Below, in pieces: positions 1-9,043 of a stretch of DNA of 42,778 nucleotides. The DNA is taken from assembly GCA_947303185.1 (NCBI GenBank), contig CAMYXF010000016.1, positions 1 through 42,778 on the forward strand, in the 5' to 3' direction. The notes below the pieces were generated by a model, which was not told where the DNA came from, did no database searches, and saw only the letters and a program-made list of their open reading frames with translations. How positions within the stretch are numbered: position 1 is the first letter of the stretch; each line of letters opens with the position of its first letter. The DNA comes from an uncultured Clostridia bacterium (GTDB lineage Bacteria; Bacillota; Clostridia; Saccharofermentanales; Saccharofermentanaceae). The translations under genes and the position numbers were made by a program.

Positions 1-19
1 ACTGTATTTCATATATAAA

Positions 20-46
20 CCCCCGAAGTTTGTTCAACTTCAGGGG
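20..46 (-). terminator. Rho-independent terminator after the GGDEF gene
   Basis: Read on the minus strand, an 11-nt arm CCCCTGAAGTT is followed by a short loop and AACTTCGGGGG, then a T-rich run (TTTATAT). It lies about 30 nt past the stop codon of the diguanylate cyclase gene. Confidence 0.75.
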
Positions 47-76
47 TTCACTTCAGAATAAGGCCGCTTTAAAAGA

Positions 77-1423
77 TCAGTCCTCTGACTTGTCAGGGAC
101 AATGATGCCTCCGAAATACTCCGGCTTGCCCTTGCTGTCATTGAGGACAAAGCCGCGGGTAGAAAGGAGCACATAAGATCCGTCTGCTTTTCGGGCACGG
201 TAATAGAAAGCCTCAAACTGGGCTTTATCAGAAAATATTACGTCAGCGGCATTGCCGCAGGATTTGACATCTTCAGGATGTATGAACTTGCTCCAGATAT
301 TGTCGGCATTGTACATGTATTCGGATTCCAGGCCGAAGTCGTTAACGAGCGTTATGGACCATCTGGAGAAGTTGTATCTCATGTCATTGAGGAAAACATA
401 GCCGCCGTCAGAGACCGTGCAGAGCGCTCCGAAAAGCGAATCGAGCAAGCGTTTTCTCGCTGCCGGGATGGGCTTTTTGACGTCCTTCATCTTTCTGACG
501 TCTTCAATGATCTTCGTCGACTTGATCTTGCTCTTATTCTTATACATCTTTTGGTCAGCACGCTTGAACACGGAATTGAAGTCCTTGTCCCTGTCAGCAT
601 GGAAGGATGCCATACCGCATGCAACGATGGGGCCTGAACGCGATGCCCTGTTGGCTTCGGTCATTGCCTTGAACTTCTTTACGAGCTTCTCGCGCTGCTT
701 AAAATCGCTGCCTGTGAGGACCACGACGAACTCGTCGCCTCCGACTCTGAAGACGGGACTGTGCTTAAAGACTTCGCAGATCATACGGCTCGCACCCTGT
801 AAGACCTCATCGCCGAAGCTGTGGCCTCTGGTATCATTCGTACGCTTGAGGTCGTTGACGTCGCACATAACAACGCCAAACGGTGCAACCTCGTTACCGG
901 CCTTGATCGACTTATCTATCATCTTGACCTGTTCTTTGAAAGCATTCTTGTTGCGGATGCCGGTGAGGTCATCAAGTCTGGCCAGGAGCTCGGCTGATGC
1001 GAGATTTCTTCTCTGCTCTTCCTGGAGACGGTATTCGGCCTCAACATTCGTGGCGCCGAAAACGATGTGCTTTTTATCTTCACACAGGAATTCGACATGC
1101 CTTAAGTGAATGATCTCGCCGCCCGAAATAATCCTGTAGTTGGCAACGTGCGAATCTTTCTTTGCAAAGTATTTCAGCATGTTTTCTTTTTTGAGGAAAG
1201 AAAGGGCCTGCTCCACATCGTCAGGATGAACGCACTTTTTCACGCACCTGGCAGAATCTTTGAAAAAATCCTTGCCGCTTGCCGGAAGTCCCATTTCTTT
1301 AAGCAGGCTGATGGGGACGAACTCCACATAGTTGCCCGTCTCGATATCAACATAATATAATCCGTCGAAGTGCGTAGCCAGAGTCGTGGCAACCTGTTTA
1401 AAAACTTCCGGGTCCTTGCGCAT
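77..1423 (-). CDS. GGDEF diguanylate cyclase with flanking PAS-like domains
   Basis: Predicted soluble diguanylate cyclase making the second messenger c-di-GMP from two GTP. The 448-aa protein has an N-terminal PAS-like sensor region (about residues 10-130), then a GGDEF domain from DDLTGIRNKNAF (about 151) to about 310. The signature RVGGDEF (GGDEF at about 228-232) is intact, so it should be catalytically active. No RxxD inhibitory I-site is visible just before it. A second PAS-like fold follows at the C-terminus (about 345-445). No membrane segment is seen, so it should sense a cytoplasmic signal. The ATG start is preceded by AGGAGA. It appears monocistronic, with its own terminator. Family assignment is firm; the sensed ligand is unknown. 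Confidence 0.93.
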   Translation of the reverse strand: MRKDPEVFKQVATTLATHFDGLYYVDIETGNYVEFVPISLLKEMGLPASGKDFFKDSARCVKKCVHPDDVEQALSFLKKENMLKYFAKKDSHVANYRIISGGEIIHLRHVEFLCEDKKHIVFGATNVEAEYRLQEEQRRNLASAELLARLDDLTGIRNKNAFKEQVKMIDKSIKAGNEVAPFGVVMCDVNDLKRTNDTRGHSFGDEVLQGASRMICEVFKHSPVFRVGGDEFVVVLTGSDFKQREKLVKKFKAMTEANRASRSGPIVACGMASFHADRDKDFNSVFKRADQKMYKNKSKIKSTKIIEDVRKMKDVKKPIPAARKRLLDSLFGALCTVSDGGYVFLNDMRYNFSRWSITLVNDFGLESEYMYNADNIWSKFIHPEDVKSCGNAADVIFSDKAQFEAFYYRARKADGSYVLLSTRGFVLNDSKGKPEYFGGIIVPDKSED

Positions 1424-1554
1424 ATATTCTCCTGCGATTCAGATCGATAAACGGCTTATGTTTTATGTAATCAAATCCCTTAACCTGCATGAACGATTAT
1501 AACATGCCCCCTATGCCTTGAGGGTATTGGAATCTGTGAGTTTTGTGTGAACTT

Positions 1555-2676
1555 TTACGTCTGCGGCACGAGGATCGCTTCGTAGGAATAAACCTCCATT
1601 TCCGAAAATCGGCCATCGATACATACGACTTCCGAAACCAGGAGTCCGTGTTCTTCATACTCATATGTTCTCACGGAAGTATAGCTGGTTTCCTTGCCGT
1701 CATAGTTTTTCGACCAGTCGTCGGAAGTAACGGATACACAGTTTCCGTCAGAATCGTACTCATATTCGCTTACTCTCTTTGAAGAGAGTTCTCCGTCTTT
1801 CCATTGTTCATGCAGGATGGTGTCACCATGATCATTTAAAGTTCTCTGTTCCAGGAGTGTACCATCAGCATCCTTCTCCCAGAGCTCTACACCTTCCGCA
1901 TTAAAGTAACTTGTCCTATTCCACTGGTCGGTTGAAGTCCATCCGGAAAGAACGCCGTCTTCGTATTCGTAAACTATCTGGTAATCGTGGGTGTCCATGC
2001 CGGTCAGGACATTGTTCTCATCGTAGTAGCATTTGTTGACCTTGTAATCATAGTCAGAGTCATCGATTTCTATAACGTATTCATAGTAAGGAAGAGATTC
2101 AAAGTTGTAGTCATATTTCTCGTCGCCCGCCTTTATAAGATGGCCGTCCTCATAGACAAACTCAACTAACTCTTCTTCACGCTCGTGATCACCGTAAGGA
2201 TTGATAAAGACCTCATTACAAGCTATGAGCTGCCCCTTATCGTCATAAGTGTATGTGTAAGTATATTCACGCGACTGATAACCATAAGAGTAATCACCGT
2301 TCTTCTCATATCTCTTCTCAGCCATCGTTCCGTCATCGTTATAGATGGTGTAGGTTGTTTTCGTACCCTGTTTTTCAACCGTGACCACTGCAGTCTGACG
2401 TCCGTAACTGTCGTGCTCGAAAAGCGTCTCTCTCCAGTTTTTATCACCAGAAAACATAGATAATTTCCTGTTGCAGACGTACATTATTTCCATTCCTGCC
2501 GGAACATCGCCTTCCCACTCGGTCACCTTGATCTCCGGTCTGAGTTTATTTTCGATATCTTCCTGGGTAAGTCTTGTAGAACCAATTTTAGGTAAACGTA
2601 TGCATCCCGCTAATGACACCATCATGCATGATGCCAAAACAACGCTGCCTGCTTTTCTGATACTGTTCCTTTTCAT
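1555..2676 (-). CDS. Lipoprotein with YD/RHS-like repeats
   Basis: A 373-aa predicted surface lipoprotein. The N-terminus has Lys/Arg, a hydrophobic stretch and the lipobox SLAGC, so Cys25 should be lipidated after signal peptidase II cleavage. The mature part is strongly acidic and Tyr-rich. It carries degenerate repeats such as YTYDDKGQL, YDENNVLTG and YEYDSDGN, resembling the YD repeats of RHS/wall-associated proteins that form beta-strand shells. No toxin or protease domain is attached. A purine-rich GGGAGAGG precedes the ATG. The function is unknown; a scaffold or binding role at the cell surface is inference. Confidence 0.8.
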   Translation of the reverse strand: MKRNSIRKAGSVVLASCMMVSLAGCIRLPKIGSTRLTQEDIENKLRPEIKVTEWEGDVPAGMEIMYVCNRKLSMFSGDKNWRETLFEHDSYGRQTAVVTVEKQGTKTTYTIYNDDGTMAEKRYEKNGDYSYGYQSREYTYTYTYDDKGQLIACNEVFINPYGDHEREEELVEFVYEDGHLIKAGDEKYDYNFESLPYYEYVIEIDDSDYDYKVNKCYYDENNVLTGMDTHDYQIVYEYEDGVLSGWTSTDQWNRTSYFNAEGVELWEKDADGTLLEQRTLNDHGDTILHEQWKDGELSSKRVSEYEYDSDGNCVSVTSDDWSKNYDGKETSYTSVRTYEYEEHGLLVSEVVCIDGRFSEMEVYSYEAILVPQT

Positions 2677-3006
2677 AATGCCCTCTCCCTTTTTGGATAT
2701 ACACCCTTAATAACAGTTGCCTTCAGCCGTTTGTTGCACCGGCCGGTTTCTGCACGAGCAGTTCGCTGAATTCGAAAAGCCTCTTAGCCGCGCTTTTCGC
2801 TCCTGCAAAGCATTACCACCGTCGCGCCTTCATCCAGGAGCGCCCTTGCCGTCGCCATTCCCATTCCGGAATTGGCGCCCGTGACGATTGCAGTTTTTCC
2901 AATTAAGCGGTTCATAGTCTGTAAGGTAGGATTGCTGTTGCGCAGTCTGACGGTTACAGACTAATTATACATTACCTTGCCGGGTTTACCGTGGACGTTA
3001 CCTCTG
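2677..3006. other. Intergenic stretch holding only the SDR relic
   Basis: Apart from the SDR remnant and its upstream TATAATTAGTCTGTAA element, no intact reading frame or clear terminator is seen between the lipoprotein gene and the 26-bp repeats. Confidence 0.5.
2784..2915 (-). pseudogene. Decayed short-chain dehydrogenase (SDR) remnant
   Basis: From ATG at 2915 the minus strand reads 43 codons with the classic SDR N-terminus: a GKTAIVTGANSG nucleotide-binding motif, then ATARALLDEGATVVMLCR and SEKRG. An in-frame TAA follows. Reading past it (EAFRIQ...AETG) still looks like an SDR for about 16 codons before similarity fades. The rest of the roughly 280-aa family length is absent, as the next intact ORF is an unrelated lipoprotein. 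It is a truncated, stop-interrupted relic of a NAD(P)-dependent oxidoreductase. It keeps a TATAAT-type promoter sequence upstream at 2954-2969. Confidence 0.8.
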
Positions 3007-3110
3007 TCAGGATGCCGTGCAAGCTACTTCTATCTGGACGCTGTGTACACCACTTCTATCATGACGCTGCGCACACCACTTCTATCAGGACGCTGCGCAT
3101 GCGACCGCCT
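3007..3110. repeat. 26-bp tandem repeat over the 3' end of the CPBP gene
   Basis: Four consecutive 26-bp units start at 3007, 3033, 3059 and 3085. Units 2 and 3 are close matches (GACGCTGxGxACACCACTTC core) and units 1 and 4 are diverged. The fourth unit contains the stop codon (3085-3087) and last codons of the CPBP protease gene, so the gene's tail appears to have been duplicated downstream. Confidence 0.8.
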
Positions 3111-3945
3111 TGGCAGCCTTGCTCTTCTTAACCTTTGTATAGATAACGACTGCAGCAAATGATGTAAGCTCGCCGATCAGTACTCTCATGATCTGGTACT
3201 CGTCAACGCCCGTATCAGTTACGACGTGGAGAAGATTTGTGACCACGCAGTTATTGAAGAAGTGGTCTGCAAGTCCGATCCAGACAGATCCTGACTGCTC
3301 ATAAAGAAGTCCCCACTTGATTCCCATGAGTGCCGACAGAACAACATAGCCGATGCTCATTACAGCGAACGTCGGGAGGGTCATCTCGCCGTCAATTACG
3401 CTTCGTAACGGTGTTACAAGGTGCCATAAACCGAACAGGAATGCAGCAATGAGAAGGGCTTTGCGGGGTGTGATGCGCTCCTTGAGATATGTAATGTAAA
3501 ATCCTCTGAAAAGTCCCTCTTCCATCCAGACATTGATGATATTAAAGCCGATGCACATGAGCACATAGCCGATTCCGGTCTGCTTTACGACGTTGCCGGT
3601 AAGTGAGAATCCCGTCACGAAGAACTCGATGTGACCGGGGTTGCCCGATGCCTTGAGCATGATGAACTCAGCCGCAAATCCGATCGAATAAAAGAGCGCG
3701 CAGATCAGGAAACCCTTAACGCAGTCAGGAATGAGCCTTGCCTTCTTAAAGCCGATATCGCTCCATTTTCTTCCCCACAGCTTAAGGAGAACGAAGAGCA
3801 TTACGATTCCGAAAACCTTATTGATGAAGCACTCCGCAAACACCGACTCGTCCGTCCTTACGAAGAACACCTCTGCCGCATGAACGATGAGACAGATAAC
3901 GAAAATGATCACTGACTTTACTACTCTGCTTTCCTTAAGAACCAT
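3085..3945 (-). CDS. CPBP family intramembrane metalloprotease
   Basis: Polytopic CPBP (CAAX protease and bacteriocin-processing, Abi) protease. The chosen ATG at 3945 gives 286 aa and has a perfect CAGGAGG Shine-Dalgarno 5 nt upstream; a TTG 13 codons earlier lacks one. Conserved motifs are EEGLFRGF (glutamate pair about 142-143), FGLWH (His about 175) and a late LADHFFNN. These match the EExxxR, FxxxH and HxxxN/D metal-binding signature inside the membrane. About eight hydrophobic helices are visible. Members process peptides or prenylated substrates or give bacteriocin self-immunity; the substrate here is unknown. The C-terminal coding end lies in a 26-bp tandem repeat. Confidence 0.9.
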   Translation of the reverse strand: MVLKESRVVKSVIIFVICLIVHAAEVFFVRTDESVFAECFINKVFGIVMLFVLLKLWGRKWSDIGFKKARLIPDCVKGFLICALFYSIGFAAEFIMLKASGNPGHIEFFVTGFSLTGNVVKQTGIGYVLMCIGFNIINVWMEEGLFRGFYITYLKERITPRKALLIAAFLFGLWHLVTPLRSVIDGEMTLPTFAVMSIGYVVLSALMGIKWGLLYEQSGSVWIGLADHFFNNCVVTNLLHVVTDTGVDEYQIMRVLIGELTSFAAVVIYTKVKKSKAAKAVACAAS

Positions 3946-4062
3946 ACAGGCCTCCTGAATTGCTTTGTTGTACTCACTATACAAGTTGCTGGCTTTGAAG
4001 ACTTTACGGGTTCCTTGCTCAATTCTTACATGTTTCTTAATTGGGGGTGAAAATGGAAAATG

Positions 4063-4542
4063 TACCTACTAAACCGCGTTTTCTCAATTTAGTAGGTATA
4101 AATATTGGAAATTACACTTCGATTTGGGGTCGAACGTACCTACTAAAATGCATTTTTGCAATTTAGTAGGTATTAGAGCCTTCAATTTGACCCTGATTTC
4201 TCGAAAACAATACCTACTATTTTTCATTTTCGAGTTTTAGTAGGTATGATCTTGAGTTTCAAGTCGAATAGGACCTGAAGAATACCGACTAAACTTGCAA
4301 AATCAGGGTTTTAGTCGGTAAAAATAGGCTTCCCGGACCCCTTCTTTTATTGAAAATACCGACTAAACATCGAAAAACAACCGTTTAGTCGGTAAATTTG
4401 CGCCTCGATAAGGCAAAAACAAAGGAAAAATACCGACCAAACCGCGAAAAATCGAAGTTTAGTCGGTTCAGAGGAGCTTTTCGAACTCTCAATACACAAA
4501 AAAATACCGACTAAACCTTCAAAAAAGACGATTTAGTCGGTA
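4063..4542. repeat. Array of seven palindromes with 74-bp period (array A)
   Basis: Seven inverted repeats lie at 4063-4098, 4137-4172, 4211-4246, 4283-4320, 4357-4394, 4431-4468 and 4505-4542. Start-to-start spacing is 74, 74, 72, 74, 74, 74. The first three have arms TACCTACTAAA/TTTAGTAGGTA with 14-nt loops. The last four have TACCGACTAAA/TTTAGTCGGTA with 16-nt loops (unit 3 has shorter 9-bp arms, unit 6 two changes). The T-A to G-C switch at arm position 5 is compensatory. Loops and 36-38 bp spacers are all different, apart from an A- or T-tract in each loop centre. No coding potential is seen. This array fills the whole gap between the CPBP and metF genes. Confidence 0.92.
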
Positions 4543-4566
4543 GTAAACTCAAAACAACTTACTTAC

Positions 4567-5424
4567 TCAAACGATATTCTTTATCCCTTCACAAATCCTC
4601 CTGGCGACCGCCGGATTGTTCATCGTGTAGAGGTGGATGCCCTTAATGTCGCTGACGAGCAGGTCGATTATCTGGCTTAAGCAGTAGGACATGCCGGCGT
4701 CGAACAAAGCATCCTTGTTGTCCTCGTAGCGCGATATGATCTTTTGGAAGCGCCTGGGGAATGATGCATTGCACATAGACACCATTCGCTTGATCTGCGC
4801 CGCGTTGATGACGGGCATAACGCCGGGAATTACCGGAACATCGATGTCGGCGATCTTGCACTCGTCGTGGAAGCGGTAGAAGATCTCGTTGTCGAAGAAG
4901 AGCTGTGAGAGCAGGACTTCCGCGCCTGCGTCGACCTTTTTCTTGAGGCTCTTGATCTCGCTTACGACGCCTGAAGATTCGGGATGGCACTCGGGATAGC
5001 ATGCACCAAGGAAGCAGAAGTCGTTCTTGTCTTTAAGATATGAGATGAGGTCAGAAGAATGCTTGAAGTCATTCTTGGCAGGAACGTTGGGATTCGCGTC
5101 GCCGCGCAATGCCAAAATATTCTCGATGCCTTCATCCTTCAGCACACGGGCAAACGAGTCGATCTCATTACGATCGTAGTGCAGGCATGTGAGGTGTACC
5201 ACAGGTTCGATCTTGTACTCGTACTTGATCTTCTTCGCGAGCTCGATCGTGCGGTTGCAGTTGGAAGATCCGCCGGCGCCGAAGGTGACACTGATGAAGT
5301 CAGGCTCAAGCTCGGAGAGCACTTCAAGAGTAGCATCGATGTTGGAGAGCTCGGTGTCTTTCTTCGGCGGGAAAATCTCGAACGAGAGACTTCTCTTCTT
5401 TTCGTAAACCTGTGATACCTTCAT
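4567..5424 (-). CDS. metF: Methylenetetrahydrofolate reductase
   Basis: A 285-aa flavoprotein that reduces 5,10-methylene-THF to 5-methyl-THF, the methyl donor for MetE. MetF motifs are present: SFEIFPPK near the N-terminus (catalytic Glu), FISVTFGAGGS, HLTCLH, ALRGD, and LLSQLFFDN with PVIPGVMP in the second half of the TIM barrel. Length is normal for bacterial MetF. It begins 3 nt after the metE stop and is surely co-transcribed with it. The terminator position is unclear because the gene runs straight into palindrome array A. Confidence 0.95.
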   Translation of the reverse strand: MKVSQVYEKKRSLSFEIFPPKKDTELSNIDATLEVLSELEPDFISVTFGAGGSSNCNRTIELAKKIKYEYKIEPVVHLTCLHYDRNEIDSFARVLKDEGIENILALRGDANPNVPAKNDFKHSSDLISYLKDKNDFCFLGACYPECHPESSGVVSEIKSLKKKVDAGAEVLLSQLFFDNEIFYRFHDECKIADIDVPVIPGVMPVINAAQIKRMVSMCNASFPRRFQKIISRYEDNKDALFDAGMSYCLSQIIDLLVSDIKGIHLYTMNNPAVARRICEGIKNIV

Positions 5425-5427
5425 GAC

Positions 5428-7683
5428 TTATCCTCTGATCTGTTTAGCAGCCGCTACCAGGTTGGTAAGGCTCTTAACTGTTTCTTCGTTTCCTCTTGTC
5501 TTAAGACCGCAGTCGGGGTTTACCCAGAGCTTGCTATCCTCGATCTTTGCTCTCATCTTTGTGAGCGCAGCAACGATCTCTTCAACGGAAGGAACGCGGG
5601 GGCTGTGAATGTCGTAAACGCCCGGGCCTACTTCTGTCTTGAAGTTGTTTTCCTTCAGTGAATCAAGGATCTGGAGGTCTGAACGTGATGCCTCAAAAGT
5701 GATTACGTCAGCATCCATTGCATCGATTGCGGGGATGATGTCCGTGAACTCGCTGTAGCACATATGGGTGTGGATCTGGGTCTCAGCCTTAACCTTGCTG
5801 TGAACGAGTCTGAATGCAGGGATCGCAAAATCGAGATACTCGCTGTACCAGTCGGACTTTCTCAAAGGGAGCTTCTCGCGAAGAGCTGCTTCGTCGATCT
5901 GGATGATGTTGATTCCGTTAGCTTCGAGATCGAGAACTTCGTCTCTGATTGCGAGCGCGATCTGGAGGATGCTCTCCTTGATGGAGATGTCTTCTCTCGG
6001 GAATGACCAGTTAAGGATCGTAACGGGACCTGTGAGCATGCCCTTAACAGGCTTGTTTGTGCATGACTTAGCGAACTTGGACCACTCAACAGTGATTGCT
6101 TCTCTTCTTGATACGTCGCCCCAGATGATCGGCGGCTTAACGTTACGTGTACCGTAGGACTGGACCCATGCCTTCTCCGTGAAGAGGTAGCCATTTAAAT
6201 GCTCGCCGAAATACTCGACCATGTCATTTCTCTCGAACTCGCCGTGAACGATTACATCAAGGCCGATCTCTTCCTGGAGCTTGATGCACTCTGCGATCTT
6301 CTGCTTGTTGAACTCAACATACTCTTCCTTGGACTTCAATCCCTTCTTGAATTCCTGGCGGTTCTTACGGACGTCAGATGTCTGAGGGAATGAGCCGATC
6401 GTTGTTGTCGGGAACAAAGGAAGATTGAGGATCTGCTTCTGGATCTTTTCGCGCTCTTCGAAAACAGGAAGCCTTACATAATCTGCGTCAGTGATTGCAG
6501 CAACCTTTGCCTGGACTTCCTTGTCCTCGCTGTTTACGCGGCCTTCGAAAAGACTCTGGTTCTTCTTAAATGCATCACTGTTCTCGTAATCAGTTCCGGC
6601 GATGGAAGCGATCTCAGCAAGCTCTGTAAGCTTCTCTTCTGCGAATGCGAAATGCTTCTTGTAATCGTCAGACAACTTGGTCTCGTTATCGAGTGTGTAA
6701 GGAACGTGGAGTAGTGAGCATGATGTGCCGAGAACGACATTCTCTACTCCGATTTCCTTCAATGAGGAAAGTGTCTTCTTGTAGTCGTTTCTCCAGATAT
6801 TCTTACCGCATACAAGACCAGCAACGAGTTCCTTATTTGAAGGGAAACCATACGACTTAACGAGCTCCAATGACTTTCTGCCTTCAACAAAATCGATACC
6901 GATGAGATCGAAATCGAGCTTGATTACTTCAGCATAAATATCTCTGATATCACCGAAATAAGTCTGGAGCAAGATCTTTGCGCCGTTCTTGTTTGCAAGG
7001 ATTGAAGCGTAGATATTCTTGAAGAGCTCAATGTCGGAATCAGACAGGTCTCTTACGAGATAAGGCTCATCGAATTCGATGAGGCCGGCACCGTTAGAAG
7101 TAAGTGCGGATACAAGCTTTACATATTCTTCTGTGAGCTTGCCGCATACGTCAGTGATCTTCTTTGCACCGGTGAACTTTGCGAGCTTAAGGAATGTGAA
7201 AGGTCCAACGATAGCAACCTTTGTATCAACACCTAATTCTCTTGCTTCCTTGTATTCATCTACAGGCTTTGTACCTACGAGTTTGATCTCTGTATCGTCG
7301 TCAATCTCAGGTACGAGATAGTGGTAGTTTGTGTTGAACCACTTCTTCATTGCGAGAGCCTTAACGTTGCCCTTCTCGCCCTGGTAACCTCTTGCAAGAG
7401 CAAAGTATGTCTCGAGCTCGGAAAGGCCAAGATCCTTATATCTCTGGGGGATAACGTTGAAGAGGAATGCAGTATCAAGAACGTTATCGTAGAAAGAGAA
7501 ATCATTAGAAGAAATATATGTGATTCCTGCTTCCTTCTGCTTTAAGAGATCTTCTTTTCTGATCTGCTTTGCTACTGCCTGAAGAGCTGCCTCGTCGATC
7601 TCGCCTGCAAAGAACTTTTCTGATGCGAACTTGAGTTCTCTGTCCTTACCGATTCTCGGATAACCGATTACTGATGTTTTCAT
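5428..7683 (-). CDS. metE: Cobalamin-independent methionine synthase
   Basis: A 751-aa MetE that transfers the methyl group of 5-methyl-THF-glutamates to homocysteine, giving methionine without B12. The two-barrel layout is visible: N-terminal [20 protein letters not shown], and C-terminal catalytic half from [12 protein letters not shown]. Zinc and homocysteine motifs include [25 protein letters not shown] (His and Cys ligands) and a late [10 protein letters not shown] (Cys ligand). The Shine-Dalgarno GGGAGG precedes the ATG. First gene of the metE-metF operon, divergent from a LysR regulator that probably controls it. Confidence 0.96.
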   Translation of the reverse strand: MKTSVIGYPRIGKDRELKFASEKFFAGEIDEAALQAVAKQIRKEDLLKQKEAGITYISSNDFSFYDNVLDTAFLFNVIPQRYKDLGLSELETYFALARGYQGEKGNVKALAMKKWFNTNYHYLVPEIDDDTEIKLVGTKPVDEYKEARELGVDTKVAIVGPFTFLKLAKFTGAKKITDVCGKLTEEYVKLVSALTSNGAGLIEFDEPYLVRDLSDSDIELFKNIYASILANKNGAKILLQTYFGDIRDIYAEVIKLDFDLIGIDFVEGRKSLELVKSYGFPSNKELVAGLVCGKNIWRNDYKKTLSSLKEIGVENVVLGTSCSLLHVPYTLDNETKLSDDYKKHFAFAEEKLTELAEIASIAGTDYENSDAFKKNQSLFEGRVNSEDKEVQAKVAAITDADYVRLPVFEEREKIQKQILNLPLFPTTTIGSFPQTSDVRKNRQEFKKGLKSKEEYVEFNKQKIAECIKLQEEIGLDVIVHGEFERNDMVEYFGEHLNGYLFTEKAWVQSYGTRNVKPPIIWGDVSRREAITVEWSKFAKSCTNKPVKGMLTGPVTILNWSFPREDISIKESILQIALAIRDEVLDLEANGINIIQIDEAALREKLPLRKSDWYSEYLDFAIPAFRLVHSKVKAETQIHTHMCYSEFTDIIPAIDAMDADVITFEASRSDLQILDSLKENNFKTEVGPGVYDIHSPRVPSVEEIVAALTKMRAKIEDSKLWVNPDCGLKTRGNEETVKSLTNLVAAAKQIRG

Positions 7684-7717
7684 GTTGTGCCTCCCATATT
7701 TGCGGATGATTTATTGA

Positions 7718-7785
7718 ATGGGAGTATATTCCCATCGAAGCAATGGGTAAAATACATAAAAGTTCTGTTCATCCATAGATATAAT
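7718..7785. promoter_or_regulatory. metE / lysR divergent promoter with LysR-type palindrome
   Basis: An interrupted palindrome ATGGGA-N6-TCCCAT at 7718-7735 has the size and symmetry of a LysR-family operator, and a half-like CAATGGGTA follows at 7741. A minus-strand TATACT inside the palindrome has TTTACC 17 nt upstream and could be the metE promoter. On the plus strand TATAAT (7780-7785) fits the regulator's own -10. No SAM riboswitch or T-box was recognised in the short metE leader. Confidence 0.5.
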
Positions 7786-7837
7786 CTATATTGAGCGTTA
7801 TAATCAAGAAAACGCCTATCGAAAGGAAACCGCTCCC

Positions 7838-8743
7838 ATGACCATCAAGCAGCTCCAGTACATAGTCACCGTGGCAGAAGAAGGAAACATAACAGCCGCA
7901 GCAAAGAAGCTCTTCATCGCCCAGCCGAGCCTTACGACGGCCATCAGGGAACTCGAGGCCGAATATAACATCACGATCTTCATGAGATCGAATAAAGGCA
8001 TCAAGCTGACCTCCGAAGGCGAGGAATTCTTGGGCTACGCAAGGCAGGTCCTTGAGCAGGCAAAGCTCATCGACGAGCGCTACATGGGAAAAGAATCCGG
8101 TAAGCTCAAGTTCTTCGTATCCGCGCAGCACTATTCTTTCGCGGTCGAAGCTTTCGTCGAGCTCCTCAAAAAGAGCGGCGCCGACAAATACGAATTCCAC
8201 ATGCGCGAGACCCAGACGTTCAACATAATCGACGATGTCGCGCACTTAAGAAGTGAGATCGGCATCCTCTATCTCAATAAGTTCAATGAAGAAGTTATTA
8301 GAAAAACTCTGCGCGATAATAACTTATCTTTCACACCATTATTTAAGGCTGAGCCGCACGTTTTCATAGGCAAGAATTCGCCTCTGGCAAAAAAGAAATA
8401 TCTTACATTGGAAGACTTAAAGCCCTATCCCCGCCTTTCTTACGAGCAGGGAAGCCACAACTCTTTCTATTTCGCGGAAGAAATATTGAGCACTGAAGAC
8501 TGCGACAAGGAACTCGTCGTGCTCGACCGCGCCACGCTCTTTAACATGCTGATAGGTCTGGACGGCTACACAATCTGCAGCGGCGTTATCAACGAGGAAC
8601 TTAACGGACCGAACATCATCGCAAAGAAGCTCAAGGTCGACGACTACATGGAAATAGGATACATTCTGCCGCTGTCGATCCATCCGTCGCACCTGACTTC
8701 GGAATACATCGACATATTAAAGACGCTCACGAAGAAAAAGTAA
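7838..8743 (+). CDS. LysR-family transcriptional regulator
   Basis: A 301-aa LysR regulator. The N-terminal winged helix-turn-helix is MTIKQLQYIVTVAEEGNITAAAKKLFIAQPS style (about residues 1-60), followed by the effector-binding periplasmic-like fold from about 90. GAAAGGAA precedes the ATG. It is transcribed divergently from metE-metF, the classic arrangement for a regulator of the neighbouring operon. By context it may respond to homocysteine, methionine or a cysteine precursor, like MetR or CysB relatives. That ligand is inference. Confidence 0.92.
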   Translation: MTIKQLQYIVTVAEEGNITAAAKKLFIAQPSLTTAIRELEAEYNITIFMRSNKGIKLTSEGEEFLGYARQVLEQAKLIDERYMGKESGKLKFFVSAQHYSFAVEAFVELLKKSGADKYEFHMRETQTFNIIDDVAHLRSEIGILYLNKFNEEVIRKTLRDNNLSFTPLFKAEPHVFIGKNSPLAKKKYLTLEDLKPYPRLSYEQGSHNSFYFAEEILSTEDCDKELVVLDRATLFNMLIGLDGYTICSGVINEELNGPNIIAKKLKVDDYMEIGYILPLSIHPSHLTSEYIDILKTLTKKK

Positions 8744-8972
8744 GATGCGTCGCTTAACCGGGTATGCTTGAGCGGTATCTTCTCCCGTGTTTTCGACTCA
8801 AATACATATACAAAAACGCGGTATTTTCCCCCGTACAGGTTTTTGCCCATGTAAAACGCTAAAAAACCTGGGCAAAAAGCTGGATTTTGCAAGAATCCAG
8901 GTTTTCGTACAGTTTTTCGAGCAAAAAACATAGGCAAAAAACTGGGCAACCGGCCTTCCAGGTTTTCGCGCG
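8744..8972. repeat. Convergent intergenic region with paired 74-bp-spaced hairpins (array C)
   Basis: A hairpin at 8836-8882 pairs CAGGTTTTTGCCCA with TGGGCAAAAAGCTG (one G.G mismatch). A second at 8910-8944 pairs CAGTTTTT with AAAAACTG. Both begin with the same CGTACAG (8832 and 8906), exactly 74 bp apart. A further small stem CTGGATT/AATCCAG sits at 8880-8900. The region lies between the convergent lysR and cysE genes and has no coding potential. Confidence 0.65.
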
Positions 8973-9011
8973 AAAAAAAAAACAGCCGTCGTGGATTTCC
9001 GCCCCGGCTGT
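8973..9011 (-). terminator. Rho-independent terminator of cysE
   Basis: On the minus strand ACAGCCG pairs with CGGCTGT around a GC-rich loop and is followed by ten T residues. It lies about 33 nt past the cysE stop codon. Confidence 0.92.
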
Positions 9012-9043
9012 CATTGATGCAAATACGAGATTATCTGCAAATA

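Noticed and set aside
278..1109. Long plus-strand frames opposite the GGDEF gene
   Set aside because: They are shadows of the minus-strand gene; they have no ribosome binding sites or recognisable domains.
4063..4542. CRISPR array
   Set aside because: The spacing is regular but only 11-bp arms repeat, the centre of each unit varies, and no cas genes are present.
7684..7837. SAM riboswitch or T-box before metE
   Set aside because: The leader is too short and none of the conserved core elements were found.
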